NCBI GenBank assembly: GCA_040882845.1
Contig: JBBEAM010000007.1
Location: 124,001-188,000, forward strand
Source of the DNA: JBBEAM01 sp040882845
GTDB lineage: Bacteria; Pseudomonadota; Alphaproteobacteria; Kiloniellales; DSM-21159
Reading direction: 5' to 3'
DNA length: 64,000 bases
Position 1 is the first letter of the stretch, and each line of letters opens with the position of its first letter. The position numbers and the translations under genes were made by a program. A model generated the notes under the pieces. It was given only the letters and a program-made list of their open reading frames with translations, made no database searches and was not told the origin of the DNA. Of the stretch, positions 33,900 through 43,247 are shown piece after piece.

Positions 33900-35129
33900 T
33901 CACAGCAGCGCAAACCAGGCCCAGGCGCAGAGCAGCGAGGCGAGGGTGATCGGCAGGCCGCTGCGGGCGAAGTCGAGGAAGCCCAGGGACACGCCCTGGC
34001 TGGCGGCCCGCTCGGCGACGATGATGTTGGCCAGGCTGCCGGTCAGTAGCAGGTTGCCGGACAGGGTGGAGAAGACAGCCAGGGCGTAGAGGCTCTCCGG
34101 CCCCGGCGCCTCCCAGACCGAAAGCAGCAGGAGCACGGCTGGGACGTTGCCGATGGTGTTGCTGGCGACGAGGGACAGCGAGGCCAGCACCTCGGGCGCC
34201 GCGATCTCCAGCCCGGACCCGCGCAGCCAGGCGATCGCCGCTTGGCCGAGACCGGTGCCGGCGAAGCTGCCGGTCACTACGAAGAGTCCGCCGAACAGCA
34301 CCAGCAGCGGCCAGTCGACGCGCTGCAGCAGGGTGCGGGTGCGGATCCGGCGGCTGAGCAGCAGCGCCGCGACAACGACCAGAGCGATCGCCTCGTGGCG
34401 CAGTCCGGTCATGAAAAGCGCCAGCAGCAGCGCGGTCGCCGCCAGCGCCTTGTAGAACTCCGCGCGGTCGAGCGGTTCGACCGCCAGCTCCTGCGTGGCC
34501 GCGCCGACCTCGCCGAGGGCGCGGCGCCAGGTCAGCCAGACGCCGAGGTAGACCAGCACCAGGGCAAGCAGGGCGGGGGCGGCGCAAGCGGCGAGGAAGG
34601 CGCCGAAGGCGAGCTCACCCGCCTGGCCGATGAAGACGTTCTGCGGATTGCCGATCAGGGTCGCGGCGGAGCCGGCGTTGCTGGCGCAGGCCAGCGCAAT
34701 CAGGTAGGGCCGCGGGTCGAGCCCGCGCGCCAGCAGCCCCTGGCAGAGCAACGGCGTCATGGCGAAGACCACGATGTCGTTGGCGAGCACCGCCGAGAGA
34801 CCGCCGGCGATCCCGACCACGGCCGCCAGCAGCACGGCCGGAGAGCCGGAAACGCTGGCGATTCGCGCCGCGCAGAGGCGGTAGAAGCCGGCCACCTCGA
34901 ACTGCGCCGAGAGCACCATCAGGCCGAACAGCAGCAGCACCGTCGGCAGGTCGATGAAATCCACCGCCTGGTCCAGGCCGAGGCCATTGGCGACGATCAG
35001 CAGCGCGGCGCCGATGAAGGCGATGCCGCTGCGTTCGGTGCGCAGGCGGGGTACCCGGCCGAAGGCCATGCCGGCGAAAACGGCGGCGAAGACGCAGACG
35101 ATCAGGGTGGTCTCGGTGAGCATGCGCAT
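33900..35129 (-). CDS. SLC13/ArsB-type anion transporter
   Basis: 409 residues, about ten membrane spans. LSAVLANDIVVFAMTPLLC and ACASNAGSAATLIGNPQNVFIG are the first hairpin and ion-binding loop of the ion-transporter superfamily (ArsB/NhaD/DASS); LSLVASNTIGNVPAVLLLL repeats it in the second half. Substrate may be a dicarboxylate, sulfate, arsenite or sodium. Stands alone between bfd and the proX terminator. Confidence 0.8.
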   Translation of the reverse strand: MRMLTETTLIVCVFAAVFAGMAFGRVPRLRTERSGIAFIGAALLIVANGLGLDQAVDFIDLPTVLLLFGLMVLSAQFEVAGFYRLCAARIASVSGSPAVLLAAVVGIAGGLSAVLANDIVVFAMTPLLCQGLLARGLDPRPYLIALACASNAGSAATLIGNPQNVFIGQAGELAFGAFLAACAAPALLALVLVYLGVWLTWRRALGEVGAATQELAVEPLDRAEFYKALAATALLLALFMTGLRHEAIALVVVAALLLSRRIRTRTLLQRVDWPLLVLFGGLFVVTGSFAGTGLGQAAIAWLRGSGLEIAAPEVLASLSLVASNTIGNVPAVLLLLSVWEAPGPESLYALAVFSTLSGNLLLTGSLANIIVAERAASQGVSLGFLDFARSGLPITLASLLCAWAWFALL

Positions 35130-35208
35130 CCGGCCGTTGGCATCGACTCCGCGACAGCGGTAGCACGGCGCCGGAGCGCTGGGAACGGAGCTTTAGCCGG
35201 GCCAGCAA

Positions 35209-35246
35209 AAAGGGCGGCCCCCAGGATCGCCTCGGGACCGCCCTTT
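35209..35246 (-). terminator. Intrinsic terminator of proVWX
   Basis: On the minus strand AAAGGGCGG pairs with CCGCCCTTT across a 20-base part-paired loop, followed by further T residues (35208-35207). It is 26 bases past the proX stop. Confidence 0.8.
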
Positions 35247-35271
35247 CTCTGCTTGCGACTGAAGCTCCGCC

Positions 35272-36318
35272 TTACATGCTGGCGGCGTTCTTCGCCTGCT
35301 TGAGCCAGCCGTCGAAGGCCTCCTGGTTGTTGGAGATCCATTCCTCGGCATGGCGCTCGAGATCCTCGGCGTTATCCTCGCCGCCGTTCATCTTGGCGTT
35401 CTGGGCGAAGATGTCCCCGATCGGAATGCTCGCCACTTCCAGCAGCTTCTCGACCGAAGGATTCTCGGCGAGGAACTCGGAGTTGGCGACCGGGCGGATG
35501 TCGTTGGCCGGCCAGCCCATCTGGCAGGGGGCGTTGACGCAGCCCTCGACGCCCGAAAGCTCGGTGGCGTCCTCGAGATCCTTCTGACCTTCCGGCAGGT
35601 CGGCGTGGTCGACCTCGATCCAGACCACGTCCTCGCCCGGCTTCAGCTCGCCGACGGTCCAGTTTGGCGTCCAGGTGTAGAACAGGATCGGCTCGCCGTT
35701 CTCGTACTGGCTGAGGGCTTCGGCCATGGAGGCGGAGTAGCCCGCCTTGATCGGCTCGATGTGGTCGCGCAGATCGTAGGCGTCGAGGTGATGCTCGATC
35801 ACCGTCTCGCAGCCCCAGCCCGGCGGGCAGGCGACCATCTCGGCCTTGCCGTTGCCGTCGCTGTCGAAGAGATCGCGGATCTCGGGCTTCTTGAAGTCCT
35901 CGAGGGAGGTGATGTTGTGCTCCTCGGCGGTCTTCTTGTCGACCAGATAGCCCTGGAGCGCGCCGCCCTTGGCGACGTAGCCGACCTTGTCGGCGCCCTC
36001 CTCGAAGGCGTCCTCGTAGCTGTTGTGCAGCGGGAACCAGCCGTTGACCCAGAGATCGACGTCGCCCTGGCCGACCGACTGATAGAACGGCGGATTGTCG
36101 AGCGTCGTCGGCCCCTCGACCTCATAGCCGAGCTCCTCCAGCGCCTGGGTATAGACCTCGGCCTGGAACCAGCCGGTGTCCCAGGTGGCGCGGGCCATGT
36201 TGACGGTCTTGCCTTCGCCCGGAAGTTCCTGGGCGGAGACCGCTGCCGGCAGGGCGATGACCGCCGCCGCGGCGAGACCGCCGAGCAAGCCTGTGGTGCG
36301 TTTTCTGGAGTTCATCAT
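35272..36318 (-). CDS. proX: Glycine betaine/proline betaine ABC transporter substrate-binding protein
   Basis: 348 residues. Signal peptide 1-29 (cut after VSA). The mature domain matches ProX along its length: MARATWDTGWFQAEVYTQALEELGY, DLWVNGWFPLHNSYE, DLFDSDGNGKAEMVACPPGWGCE, and ILFYTWTPNWTVGELKPGEDVVWIEV, with the Trp residues that cage the quaternary amine. Last gene of the proV-proW-proX operon. Imports osmoprotectant under salt stress. Confidence 0.93.
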   Translation of the reverse strand: MMNSRKRTTGLLGGLAAAAVIALPAAVSAQELPGEGKTVNMARATWDTGWFQAEVYTQALEELGYEVEGPTTLDNPPFYQSVGQGDVDLWVNGWFPLHNSYEDAFEEGADKVGYVAKGGALQGYLVDKKTAEEHNITSLEDFKKPEIRDLFDSDGNGKAEMVACPPGWGCETVIEHHLDAYDLRDHIEPIKAGYSASMAEALSQYENGEPILFYTWTPNWTVGELKPGEDVVWIEVDHADLPEGQKDLEDATELSGVEGCVNAPCQMGWPANDIRPVANSEFLAENPSVEKLLEVASIPIGDIFAQNAKMNGGEDNAEDLERHAEEWISNNQEAFDGWLKQAKNAASM

Positions 36319-36433
36319 GTGAATGCTCCTTTCTCCCTTTGCTTATAGGGTTCATGGAGAAAGCGCCGTCCGCTCGGGCCTTGTTGGACCCGGCCCCGCG
36401 GGGTTGATCCGGACAGCGGCTTTCTTTCGGCCG

Positions 36434-37447
36434 CTACTTTGCGCGGGCGGCCGAAGGTGCCGCGCCGGGGGCGGAACGAGTCCTCTCCCCCGATGAGAAG
36501 AAACGCCTGAGCGTGCCGCCGAAGGTCCAGTGGGCTCCGGCCTGGCCGGTGGGGTCGCCGAGCGCCTGGGTGATACGGTCGAGAACGATCGCCAGCAGGA
36601 CGATGCCGAGGCCGCCGACGAAGGCGCCGCCGACGTCGAGCCGGCCGAGCCCGGTGTAGACTGTCAGGCCGAGGCCGCCGGCGCCGATCAGCGCGGCGAT
36701 CACCACCATCGACAGGGCCAGCATCAGAGTCTGGTTGAGACCCGCCATGATGGTGCGCAGCGCCAGCGGGATCTGGACTTCCCAGAGCACCTGGCGCCGG
36801 GTCGAACCGAAGGCGAAGCCGGCTTCCACCAGCTCGGCCTGGACTTGGCGGATACCGAGATTGGTCAGCCGCACCACCGGCGGCAGGGCGAAGATGATGG
36901 TCGCGATCACGCCAGGCACGATGCCGACGCCGAACAGCATGACGATCGGCACCAGGTACACGAAGGGCGGGATGGTCTGCATGATGTCGAGCACCGGCCG
37001 CATGATCGAGGCCAGGGTATCGCTGCGCGCCATGGCGATGCCTACGGGCAGGCCGACGGCGGCGCAGAAGATCACGGCGGTCAGGATCATCGACAGGGTG
37101 GTCATGGTTTCCGGCCAGACGCCGATGATGTCGATGGCGAACAGCGCGATGGCGGTGAAGATCGCCACGCCGCGCCCGGCGAAGCGCCAGGCGAGCAGCG
37201 GCGCGAGGACAAAGAAGGCGATGAAAGGGATGCCTTGCAACGCAGCCTCGAGGCCGCTCAGCACCTGATTCACCGGCCACTCGACGGCCTGGAAGAAGGG
37301 CCGGAAGTTCGGTACCAGCAAGTCCTTAACGAACCACTCGACCCAGTCGTCAAGGGGAAGCTGGCCGTATTCGGAGGGCTGCAGGGCCTCCGGCAGCTCC
37401 GTCAGGCTGCGCCAGGCTCCGCCGCCGGTTTGCGTCGTTTCCGCCAT
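36434..37447 (-). CDS. proW: Glycine betaine/proline ABC transporter permease
   Basis: 337 residues. The first 90 residues are an extended N-terminal region (LDDWVEWFVKDLLVPNFRPFFQAVEWP) as in ProW. The transport domain has the EAA-type loop VQAELVEAGFAFGSTRRQVLWEVQIPLALRTIMAGLNQ and six spans. Three bases separate it from proV. An arginine/alanine-rich tail follows GDPTGQAGAHW. Forms the channel for betaine uptake. Confidence 0.93.
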   Translation of the reverse strand: MAETTQTGGGAWRSLTELPEALQPSEYGQLPLDDWVEWFVKDLLVPNFRPFFQAVEWPVNQVLSGLEAALQGIPFIAFFVLAPLLAWRFAGRGVAIFTAIALFAIDIIGVWPETMTTLSMILTAVIFCAAVGLPVGIAMARSDTLASIMRPVLDIMQTIPPFVYLVPIVMLFGVGIVPGVIATIIFALPPVVRLTNLGIRQVQAELVEAGFAFGSTRRQVLWEVQIPLALRTIMAGLNQTLMLALSMVVIAALIGAGGLGLTVYTGLGRLDVGGAFVGGLGIVLLAIVLDRITQALGDPTGQAGAHWTFGGTLRRFFSSGERTRSAPGAAPSAARAK

Positions 37448-37450
37448 GGG

Positions 37451-38644
37451 CTAGGCAGCCTCCCGCTCGTTGCCTGCCGCCTGCAACCTGGCCAGCGCCT
37501 CGGCAGGGTCGATATCGCCGACGAGACGGCCTTCGGAATCGATCACCGCCAGGGGCAGGCCGCCGCCGAGGCTGTGGAAATGATCGAACAGCGGATCCTT
37601 CTGGCCGCCGCGGGGGAAAGCGTCGCGCCGCAGGTCCTTCAGTCCGGCGCCGTCCTCGGCCCGCGCCAGCTCCTCGGCCAGGAGCAGGGCACACGGCCGG
37701 CCTTCGCGGTCGACCAGATAGAGGCCGGCCTTGCCGCTTTCGGCGAGCCGGTCGCGCGCCTGCGTCAGGCCGGCGTCCTCTTCCTCCAGGGTACAGGCTT
37801 CGCCGGACAGCGCGCCCAGGGTCAGAACCCGGCTGCGGTCGACGTCGCGGGTGAAGCTGCGCACGTAGTCGTCGGCGGGCTGCGAGACGATCTCCTCGGG
37901 GCCGCCGAGCTGGACGAAGCGTCCGTCCTTCATGATCGCGACCTGGTCGCCGAGACGCAGCGCCTCGTGCAGGTCGTGGGTGATGAAAACGATGGTGGTC
38001 TTGAAGCGCTTCTGCAGCTCCAGCAGTTCGTCCTGCATGTCGCGCCGGATCAGCGGGTCGAGAGCGCTGAAAGGCTCGTCCATCAGCAGGATCTCGGGAT
38101 CGACCGCGAGGCCGCGCGCCAGGCCGACGCGCTGCTGCATACCGCCGCTGAGCTGCTTGGGATAGGCATCGGCCCAGGCTTTCAGGCCGACGGCCTCCAG
38201 CGCATCGATCGCGCGGCTGCGCCGCTCCTCGCGGGCGACGCCTTGCACCTTCAATCCGTATTCGGCGTTCTCGCAAACCGTCTTGTGCGGGAAGAGGGCG
38301 AAGTGCTGGAACACCATCGACATCTTTTCCAGCCGCAGCCGGCGCAGAGCCTGCTCGTCCATCGCGGTGACGTTCTTGTCGCCGATGTGGATTTCACCCT
38401 GGGTCGGTTCGATCAGACGGTTGAAGCAGCGCACCAGGGTCGACTTGCCGGAGCCGGATAGTCCCATGACCACGAACACCGTCTCGGGTTGTATCTCGAA
38501 GCTGACGTCGTTGACCGCGACCACGCCCTTGCTGCGGTCGTAGATATCGTCCTTGGCGAAGCCTTCCTCGGCGAGACGGATCGACTCTTCGGGGTTCGGC
38601 CCGAAGACCTTGTAGAGACCTTTGACGGTAATCGGCTCGCTCAC
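37451..38644 (-). CDS. proV: Glycine betaine/proline ABC transporter ATP-binding protein with CBS domains
   Basis: 397 residues. Walker A GLSGSGKSTLVR, signature LSGGMQQRVGLARGL, Walker B EILLMDEPFSALDP and FITHDLHEA. The C-terminal 120 residues form a CBS pair, which in ProV-like ATPases senses ionic strength. Long linker AEEGFAKDDIYDRSKGVVAVND between the first strand and the Walker A, as in ProV. I chose GTG 38644 for homology; ATG 38728 is in frame but adds unrelated residues. The start is somewhat uncertain. Confidence 0.92.
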   Translation of the reverse strand: MSEPITVKGLYKVFGPNPEESIRLAEEGFAKDDIYDRSKGVVAVNDVSFEIQPETVFVVMGLSGSGKSTLVRCFNRLIEPTQGEIHIGDKNVTAMDEQALRRLRLEKMSMVFQHFALFPHKTVCENAEYGLKVQGVAREERRSRAIDALEAVGLKAWADAYPKQLSGGMQQRVGLARGLAVDPEILLMDEPFSALDPLIRRDMQDELLELQKRFKTTIVFITHDLHEALRLGDQVAIMKDGRFVQLGGPEEIVSQPADDYVRSFTRDVDRSRVLTLGALSGEACTLEEEDAGLTQARDRLAESGKAGLYLVDREGRPCALLLAEELARAEDGAGLKDLRRDAFPRGGQKDPLFDHFHSLGGGLPLAVIDSEGRLVGDIDPAEALARLQAAGNEREAA

Positions 38645-38855
38645 GGGAGAGGCAGGCACTTTCTGTTGTGGAAGGCGCGGTGCGGGATGGTTTCCTGCAC
38701 TACGTAGCGAGCTTAGGCAGGCCTTCAACCATGAAATCTCTAATTCTTCTCATAGCTTAGCCACAGGCAGCACATTCTTCACTGCGGGAGGGAACATCTC
38801 GTGGGCGCTCGCGGAGGCGCGTCGAAAATCTTGTGGCGCGAACCCCAAACGCAAA

Positions 38856-38883
38856 AAACGCGCCCTCGGAGGAGGGCGCGTTT
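38856..38883 (-). terminator. Intrinsic terminator after the small lipoprotein gene
   Basis: Minus strand: AAACGCGCCCTC / GAGGGCGCGTTT perfect 12-bp stem with a four-base loop, then TTTTTT (38858-38853). It is 38 bases past the stop at 38921. The plus strand also ends in TTT, so it may work both ways. Confidence 0.88.
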
Positions 38884-38920
38884 GGCTTGCCGCGCGGCGT
38901 TAGCCGCGGAATGTGAACCA

Positions 38921-39085
38921 CTAGTCGGTCGCGTCCTCGACGGCGTCGCCGGCGTCCTCGACCGCGTCGTCGACGGCCTCGCCGGCCTGTTCGGCGGTGC
39001 CGTCGTTATCGTCGCAGGCGGCCAGCGCGCCCATCAGGAAAAGCGCGGTGACGAGGGACATGAAGAGTTTCGCGAAGGCGCTCAT
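38921..39085 (-). CDS. Small acidic lipoprotein, 54 residues
   Basis: Short gene: signal MSAFAKLFMSLVTALFLM then lipobox ALAAC (Cys24). The mature 31 residues are very acidic with a repeated pattern EAVDDAVEDAGDAVEDATD (roughly heptad AVEDAGD). AAGGAG precedes ATG 39085 and a strong terminator follows, so it is a real independent gene. It resembles entericidin-like small envelope lipoproteins only in size and lipobox. Function unknown. Confidence 0.8.
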   Translation of the reverse strand: MSAFAKLFMSLVTALFLMGALAACDDNDGTAEQAGEAVDDAVEDAGDAVEDATD

Positions 39086-39127
39086 GGTTCGGCTCCTTGG
39101 TTGTTCGTTTCGTCGTTGAGAAGGGGG

Positions 39128-39268
39128 CTAGTTAGCCGGCGTACCGGGAAAGTTGTCCTGTTCGGTCTCGCACTTCGGACAGACCTTCTCGTCGGCATGC
39201 AGCGTGGCGCCGCAGTGCTTGCACGGCTTCATTGGCTTGGAACGCGGGCCCTCGGCATGTTCCTGCAT
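39128..39268 (-). CDS. Small zinc-ribbon protein, 46 residues
   Basis: CKHCGATLHADEKVCPKCE gives two CxxC knuckles, a rubredoxin-like zinc ribbon. AAGGAGAACGACC before ATG 39268 is a strong ribosome site. It lies 42 bp upstream of the small lipoprotein and may share its transcript and terminator. Function unknown; nucleic-acid or protein binding is usual for such knuckles. Confidence 0.75.
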   Translation of the reverse strand: MQEHAEGPRSKPMKPCKHCGATLHADEKVCPKCETEQDNFPGTPAN

Positions 39269-39333
39269 GGTCGTTCTCCTTGCTTTCTGCAGGAAGAACG
39301 GCGGAGCGGGGCGAAAGTTCCCGGCGGCGAGAG

Positions 39334-41121
39334 CTAAAGCGGCCAGACCAGCAGGATCATCGGCAGGGAAACGGCGATCACCAGGATCTCCAGGGGCAGG
39401 CCCATGCGCCAGTAGTCGCCGAAGCGGTAACCGCCGGGCCCCAGGATGATGGTGTTGTTCTTGTGTCCGATCGGCGTCAGGAAGGCACAGGAGGCGGCCA
39501 CGGCAACGGCCATCAAAAAGGCGTCGGGATTGACGTCGAGGCTCTTCGCCGTGCCCAGCGCGATGGGCGCGGCGATTACCGCCGTCGCCGTGTTGTTGAT
39601 CACGTCCGAGAGGGTCATGGTGACGATCATCAGCAGGGCAAGCGCGACCACCGGGGGATAGCCCCAGGACAGCGCGACCAGCCCATCGGCCAGCAAGGCG
39701 GTTCCGCCTGTCGATTCCAGCGCCTGCCCGATCGGGATCATGGCGCCGAGCAGCACGATCACCGGCCATTCCACGGATTCGTAAAGCTGGCTCGGCGGCA
39801 CGATGCGCAGGAAGGCGTAGAGTACGGCGACCGCGGCCAGGGCAACCGGAAGATAGACCAGGCCGAAAGAGGCCGCGGCGATGGCGATGGCAAAGGCGGC
39901 GATGGCGAGACCGGCCTTCTCACGCTGCATCATCCGCAACCCGCGCGATGCCAGCGGCAGGCTGCCAAGCCAATTGAGCACGGCGCTGTGCTGCTGCTGT
40001 GGCGCGAGCAGCAGCAGGACGTCGCCGGCCTGCAGCGTCAGCCTGCGCAGCCGCTCCCGGAAGGGCTTGCCCTCGCGCGCGACGCCCAACAGCGTGACCC
40101 CGTGGCGCCAGCGCAGCCCAAGCGACTGGGCCGAGCGCCGCTCGGCCCGCGAACCGCTGGGGACCACGACCTCGAGCAGTTCCATCTCGTCGTCCTTGAG
40201 GCGTTCCGGCTGGGCGGCGTCCTCGCCGTAGTCGAGGTTCAGGGTCCCGGCCGCCTTCTCGATGGCGTCCGGACCGCCCTGCAGAACCAGGATGTCGCCT
40301 GGCTTGATCTTGGTGGCGGCGCGGGCGGCAAAGCGGCGGCCGTTACGCAGGAGGCCGAGGATCTCGGCCTCGCTCTCGGCAAGGCTCTCCTTCAGTTCGG
40401 ACAGTTTCTTGCCGGCGCTTTCGGAATCCTCGCCGACCGTAAGCTCGGCGATGTAGTTCTCCAGCTTGAAGAGATCCTGCGGCGCCTCCTGTTTGCTGCG
40501 TGCCGCCGGCAACAGCCGCCAGCCGATCAAGGCGACGAAGAGCACGCCGGCGATGGCGGTGACGCCGCCGACCGGGGCGAAGTCGAACATCCCGAAAGGA
40601 CTCCCCAGGGCATCGGCCCGGAACGAGGCGACGATGATGTTGGGCGGCGTCCCGATCAGGGTCACCATGCCGCCGAGAATCGTGGCGAAGGACAGCGGCA
40701 TCAGGGTCAGCGCCGCGCTGCGCTTGGCCTTGGCGGCGGCCTCGAGATCGATCGGCATCAGCAGCGCCAGGGCCGCGACATTGTTCATCATCGCCGACAG
40801 CGCGGCCGAGACCCCCGACATCAGCCCGATGTGGGCGATCAGGCTGCGGCCGGAGCCGACGATCCAGCGCGACGCCAACTCGATCACTCCGGCATTCGAG
40901 AGGCCGCGGCTGAGGATCAGGACCAAGGCGACGATCACCGTGGCCGGGTGGCCGAAGCCGGAAAAGGCCTTGTCGACCGGCACCACGCCAGTCAGCAGGG
41001 CGACGACCAGCGCGCCGAAGGCGATTAGGTCGTAGCGCCAGCGGCCCCAGATCAGCAGGCCGAAAACGGCGATCAGGAGGGAGAAGATGATCGCTTGATC
41101 GGGGCTTAGGCCGAAAGGCAT
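39334..41121 (-). CDS. SLC13-family permease with RCK C-terminal domains
   Basis: 595 residues. Membrane halves at about 1-200 and 400-595 (e.g. MMNNVAALALLMPI and DVINNTATAVIAAPIALGTAKSLD, the paired SNT-type ion-binding motifs; LIGTPPNIIVASFR). Two cytosolic TrkA-C/RCK_C domains lie between, with ILVLQGGPDAIEKAAGTL and VLLLLAPQQQHSAVLNWL. Known relatives carry sulfate, dicarboxylates or sulfonates; RCK_C domains bind nucleotide-like ligands. Single gene on the minus strand. Confidence 0.9.
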   Translation of the reverse strand: MPFGLSPDQAIIFSLLIAVFGLLIWGRWRYDLIAFGALVVALLTGVVPVDKAFSGFGHPATVIVALVLILSRGLSNAGVIELASRWIVGSGRSLIAHIGLMSGVSAALSAMMNNVAALALLMPIDLEAAAKAKRSAALTLMPLSFATILGGMVTLIGTPPNIIVASFRADALGSPFGMFDFAPVGGVTAIAGVLFVALIGWRLLPAARSKQEAPQDLFKLENYIAELTVGEDSESAGKKLSELKESLAESEAEILGLLRNGRRFAARAATKIKPGDILVLQGGPDAIEKAAGTLNLDYGEDAAQPERLKDDEMELLEVVVPSGSRAERRSAQSLGLRWRHGVTLLGVAREGKPFRERLRRLTLQAGDVLLLLAPQQQHSAVLNWLGSLPLASRGLRMMQREKAGLAIAAFAIAIAAASFGLVYLPVALAAVAVLYAFLRIVPPSQLYESVEWPVIVLLGAMIPIGQALESTGGTALLADGLVALSWGYPPVVALALLMIVTMTLSDVINNTATAVIAAPIALGTAKSLDVNPDAFLMAVAVAASCAFLTPIGHKNNTIILGPGGYRFGDYWRMGLPLEILVIAVSLPMILLVWPL

Positions 41122-41182
41122 GAAAGCGGTCTCCTGTTTTACCGGGCGGCATCATAGAGAGAGTATGCGCGGCAGCGAAACT

Positions 41183-42217
<1,035 letters not shown>

Positions 42218-42226
42218 GGCGGAGCG

Positions 42227-43216
42227 CTAGGTCTCGAGCGCGGTGCCGAAGCCCTGCGCCTGGGCGCGCTTGAAGGCGTAGAGAGCGATGGCGGTGTCCT
42301 GGGCGCCGGTGCCGGTGAGGTCGCAGAGCGTGATCTCCTCCGCGCCGCCGCGGCCCGGCGCCTTGCCGAGAATCACCTCGCCGAGCTCGGGGAAGTCAGC
42401 TTCGGCCTCCACCGCGCCGGCCTTCAGCGCCGCCGCCAGCTCGCCCAGCTTCTCGCACTGGCTGCGGCGGTCGAGGACCACCCGGTTTGCCTTGGCCAGC
42501 GCCTCCGGCGCGATCTCGTTCTTGCCCTCGGCGTCGGAGCCCATGGCGGTGATATGCAGCCCGGGATGCAGTCCCGCGACGGTCAGCAGGGGGGCGCGCG
42601 ACGGCGTGGTGGTGACCAGGATATCGCTGCCGAAGGCGGCGGCATCGGCGGACTCGGCGACCTCGACAGCAATGCCGAGACTGCCCGACATCTCCTTGGC
42701 GAAGCTCTCCGTCTTGCCGGCATCGCGGCCCCAGACCAGGGCCTTCCTGATCGGCCGCACCAGGGTCAGGGCTTCGAGCTGCAGGCGGGCCTGCAGGCCG
42801 GTGCCGAGAATACCCGCGACCTTGGCGTCATCGCGCGCCAGATGCTTGGCGGCGACGGCTCCGGCGGCGGCGGTGCGCACGTCGGTCAGGTAACCGTTGT
42901 CGAGCAGCACCGCCTCGACCTGACCGGTCTTGGCGCTGAGCAGGGTCATCATGCCGCTGAGGCTGGGCAGGCCGAGCTTGGGGTTGTCGAAGAAGCCGGT
43001 GCTGACCTTGAGCGCGAAGGACTCCAGGCCCGGCACATAGGCCGTCTTGACGTCCATCTCGCCGTTGGCGTCGTGGATGTCGAGGCTGAGGATCGGCGGC
43101 ATCACCACCTTGCCCTCGCCGAGACCGCGGAAGGCGCCCTCGACGGCCTCCACGGCTTCGCTATCCAGGCTGACGCAGCGCCGCAGTTCCGTCTCGCGCA
43201 GCACGGTAATGGTCAT
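42227..43216 (-). CDS. eutC: Ornithine cyclodeaminase/mu-crystallin family protein, probably EutC
   Basis: 329 residues. MPPILSLDIHDANGEMDVKTAYVPG, LLSAKTGQVEAVLLDNGYLTDVRTAAAGAVAA (the DxxR substrate Asp/Arg), GILGTGLQARLQLEAL cofactor motif and VTTTPSRAPLL are typical. In ectoine-degrading bacteria EutC works with the EutB dehydratase to remove the hydroxyectoine side product. It is 31 bp after the aminotransferase stop and downstream of eutB-doeB-asnC-doeC-doeD. Assignment rests on this context. Confidence 0.8.
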   Translation of the reverse strand: MTITVLRETELRRCVSLDSEAVEAVEGAFRGLGEGKVVMPPILSLDIHDANGEMDVKTAYVPGLESFALKVSTGFFDNPKLGLPSLSGMMTLLSAKTGQVEAVLLDNGYLTDVRTAAAGAVAAKHLARDDAKVAGILGTGLQARLQLEALTLVRPIRKALVWGRDAGKTESFAKEMSGSLGIAVEVAESADAAAFGSDILVTTTPSRAPLLTVAGLHPGLHITAMGSDAEGKNEIAPEALAKANRVVLDRRSQCEKLGELAAALKAGAVEAEADFPELGEVILGKAPGRGGAEEITLCDLTGTGAQDTAIALYAFKRAQAQGFGTALET

Positions 43217-43247
43217 GGCCGCTTCCTCGCGTTGGCAGCCGTCAGGT

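Noticed and set aside
33407..33913. Minus-strand frames overlapping bfd
   Set aside because: Shadow frames; the Bfd frame has the four cysteines, a strong ribosome site and GTG start.
34242..35303. Glutamine/histidine-rich open frame opposite the anion transporter
   Set aside because: Antisense shadow; the minus-strand frame is a membrane protein with family motifs.
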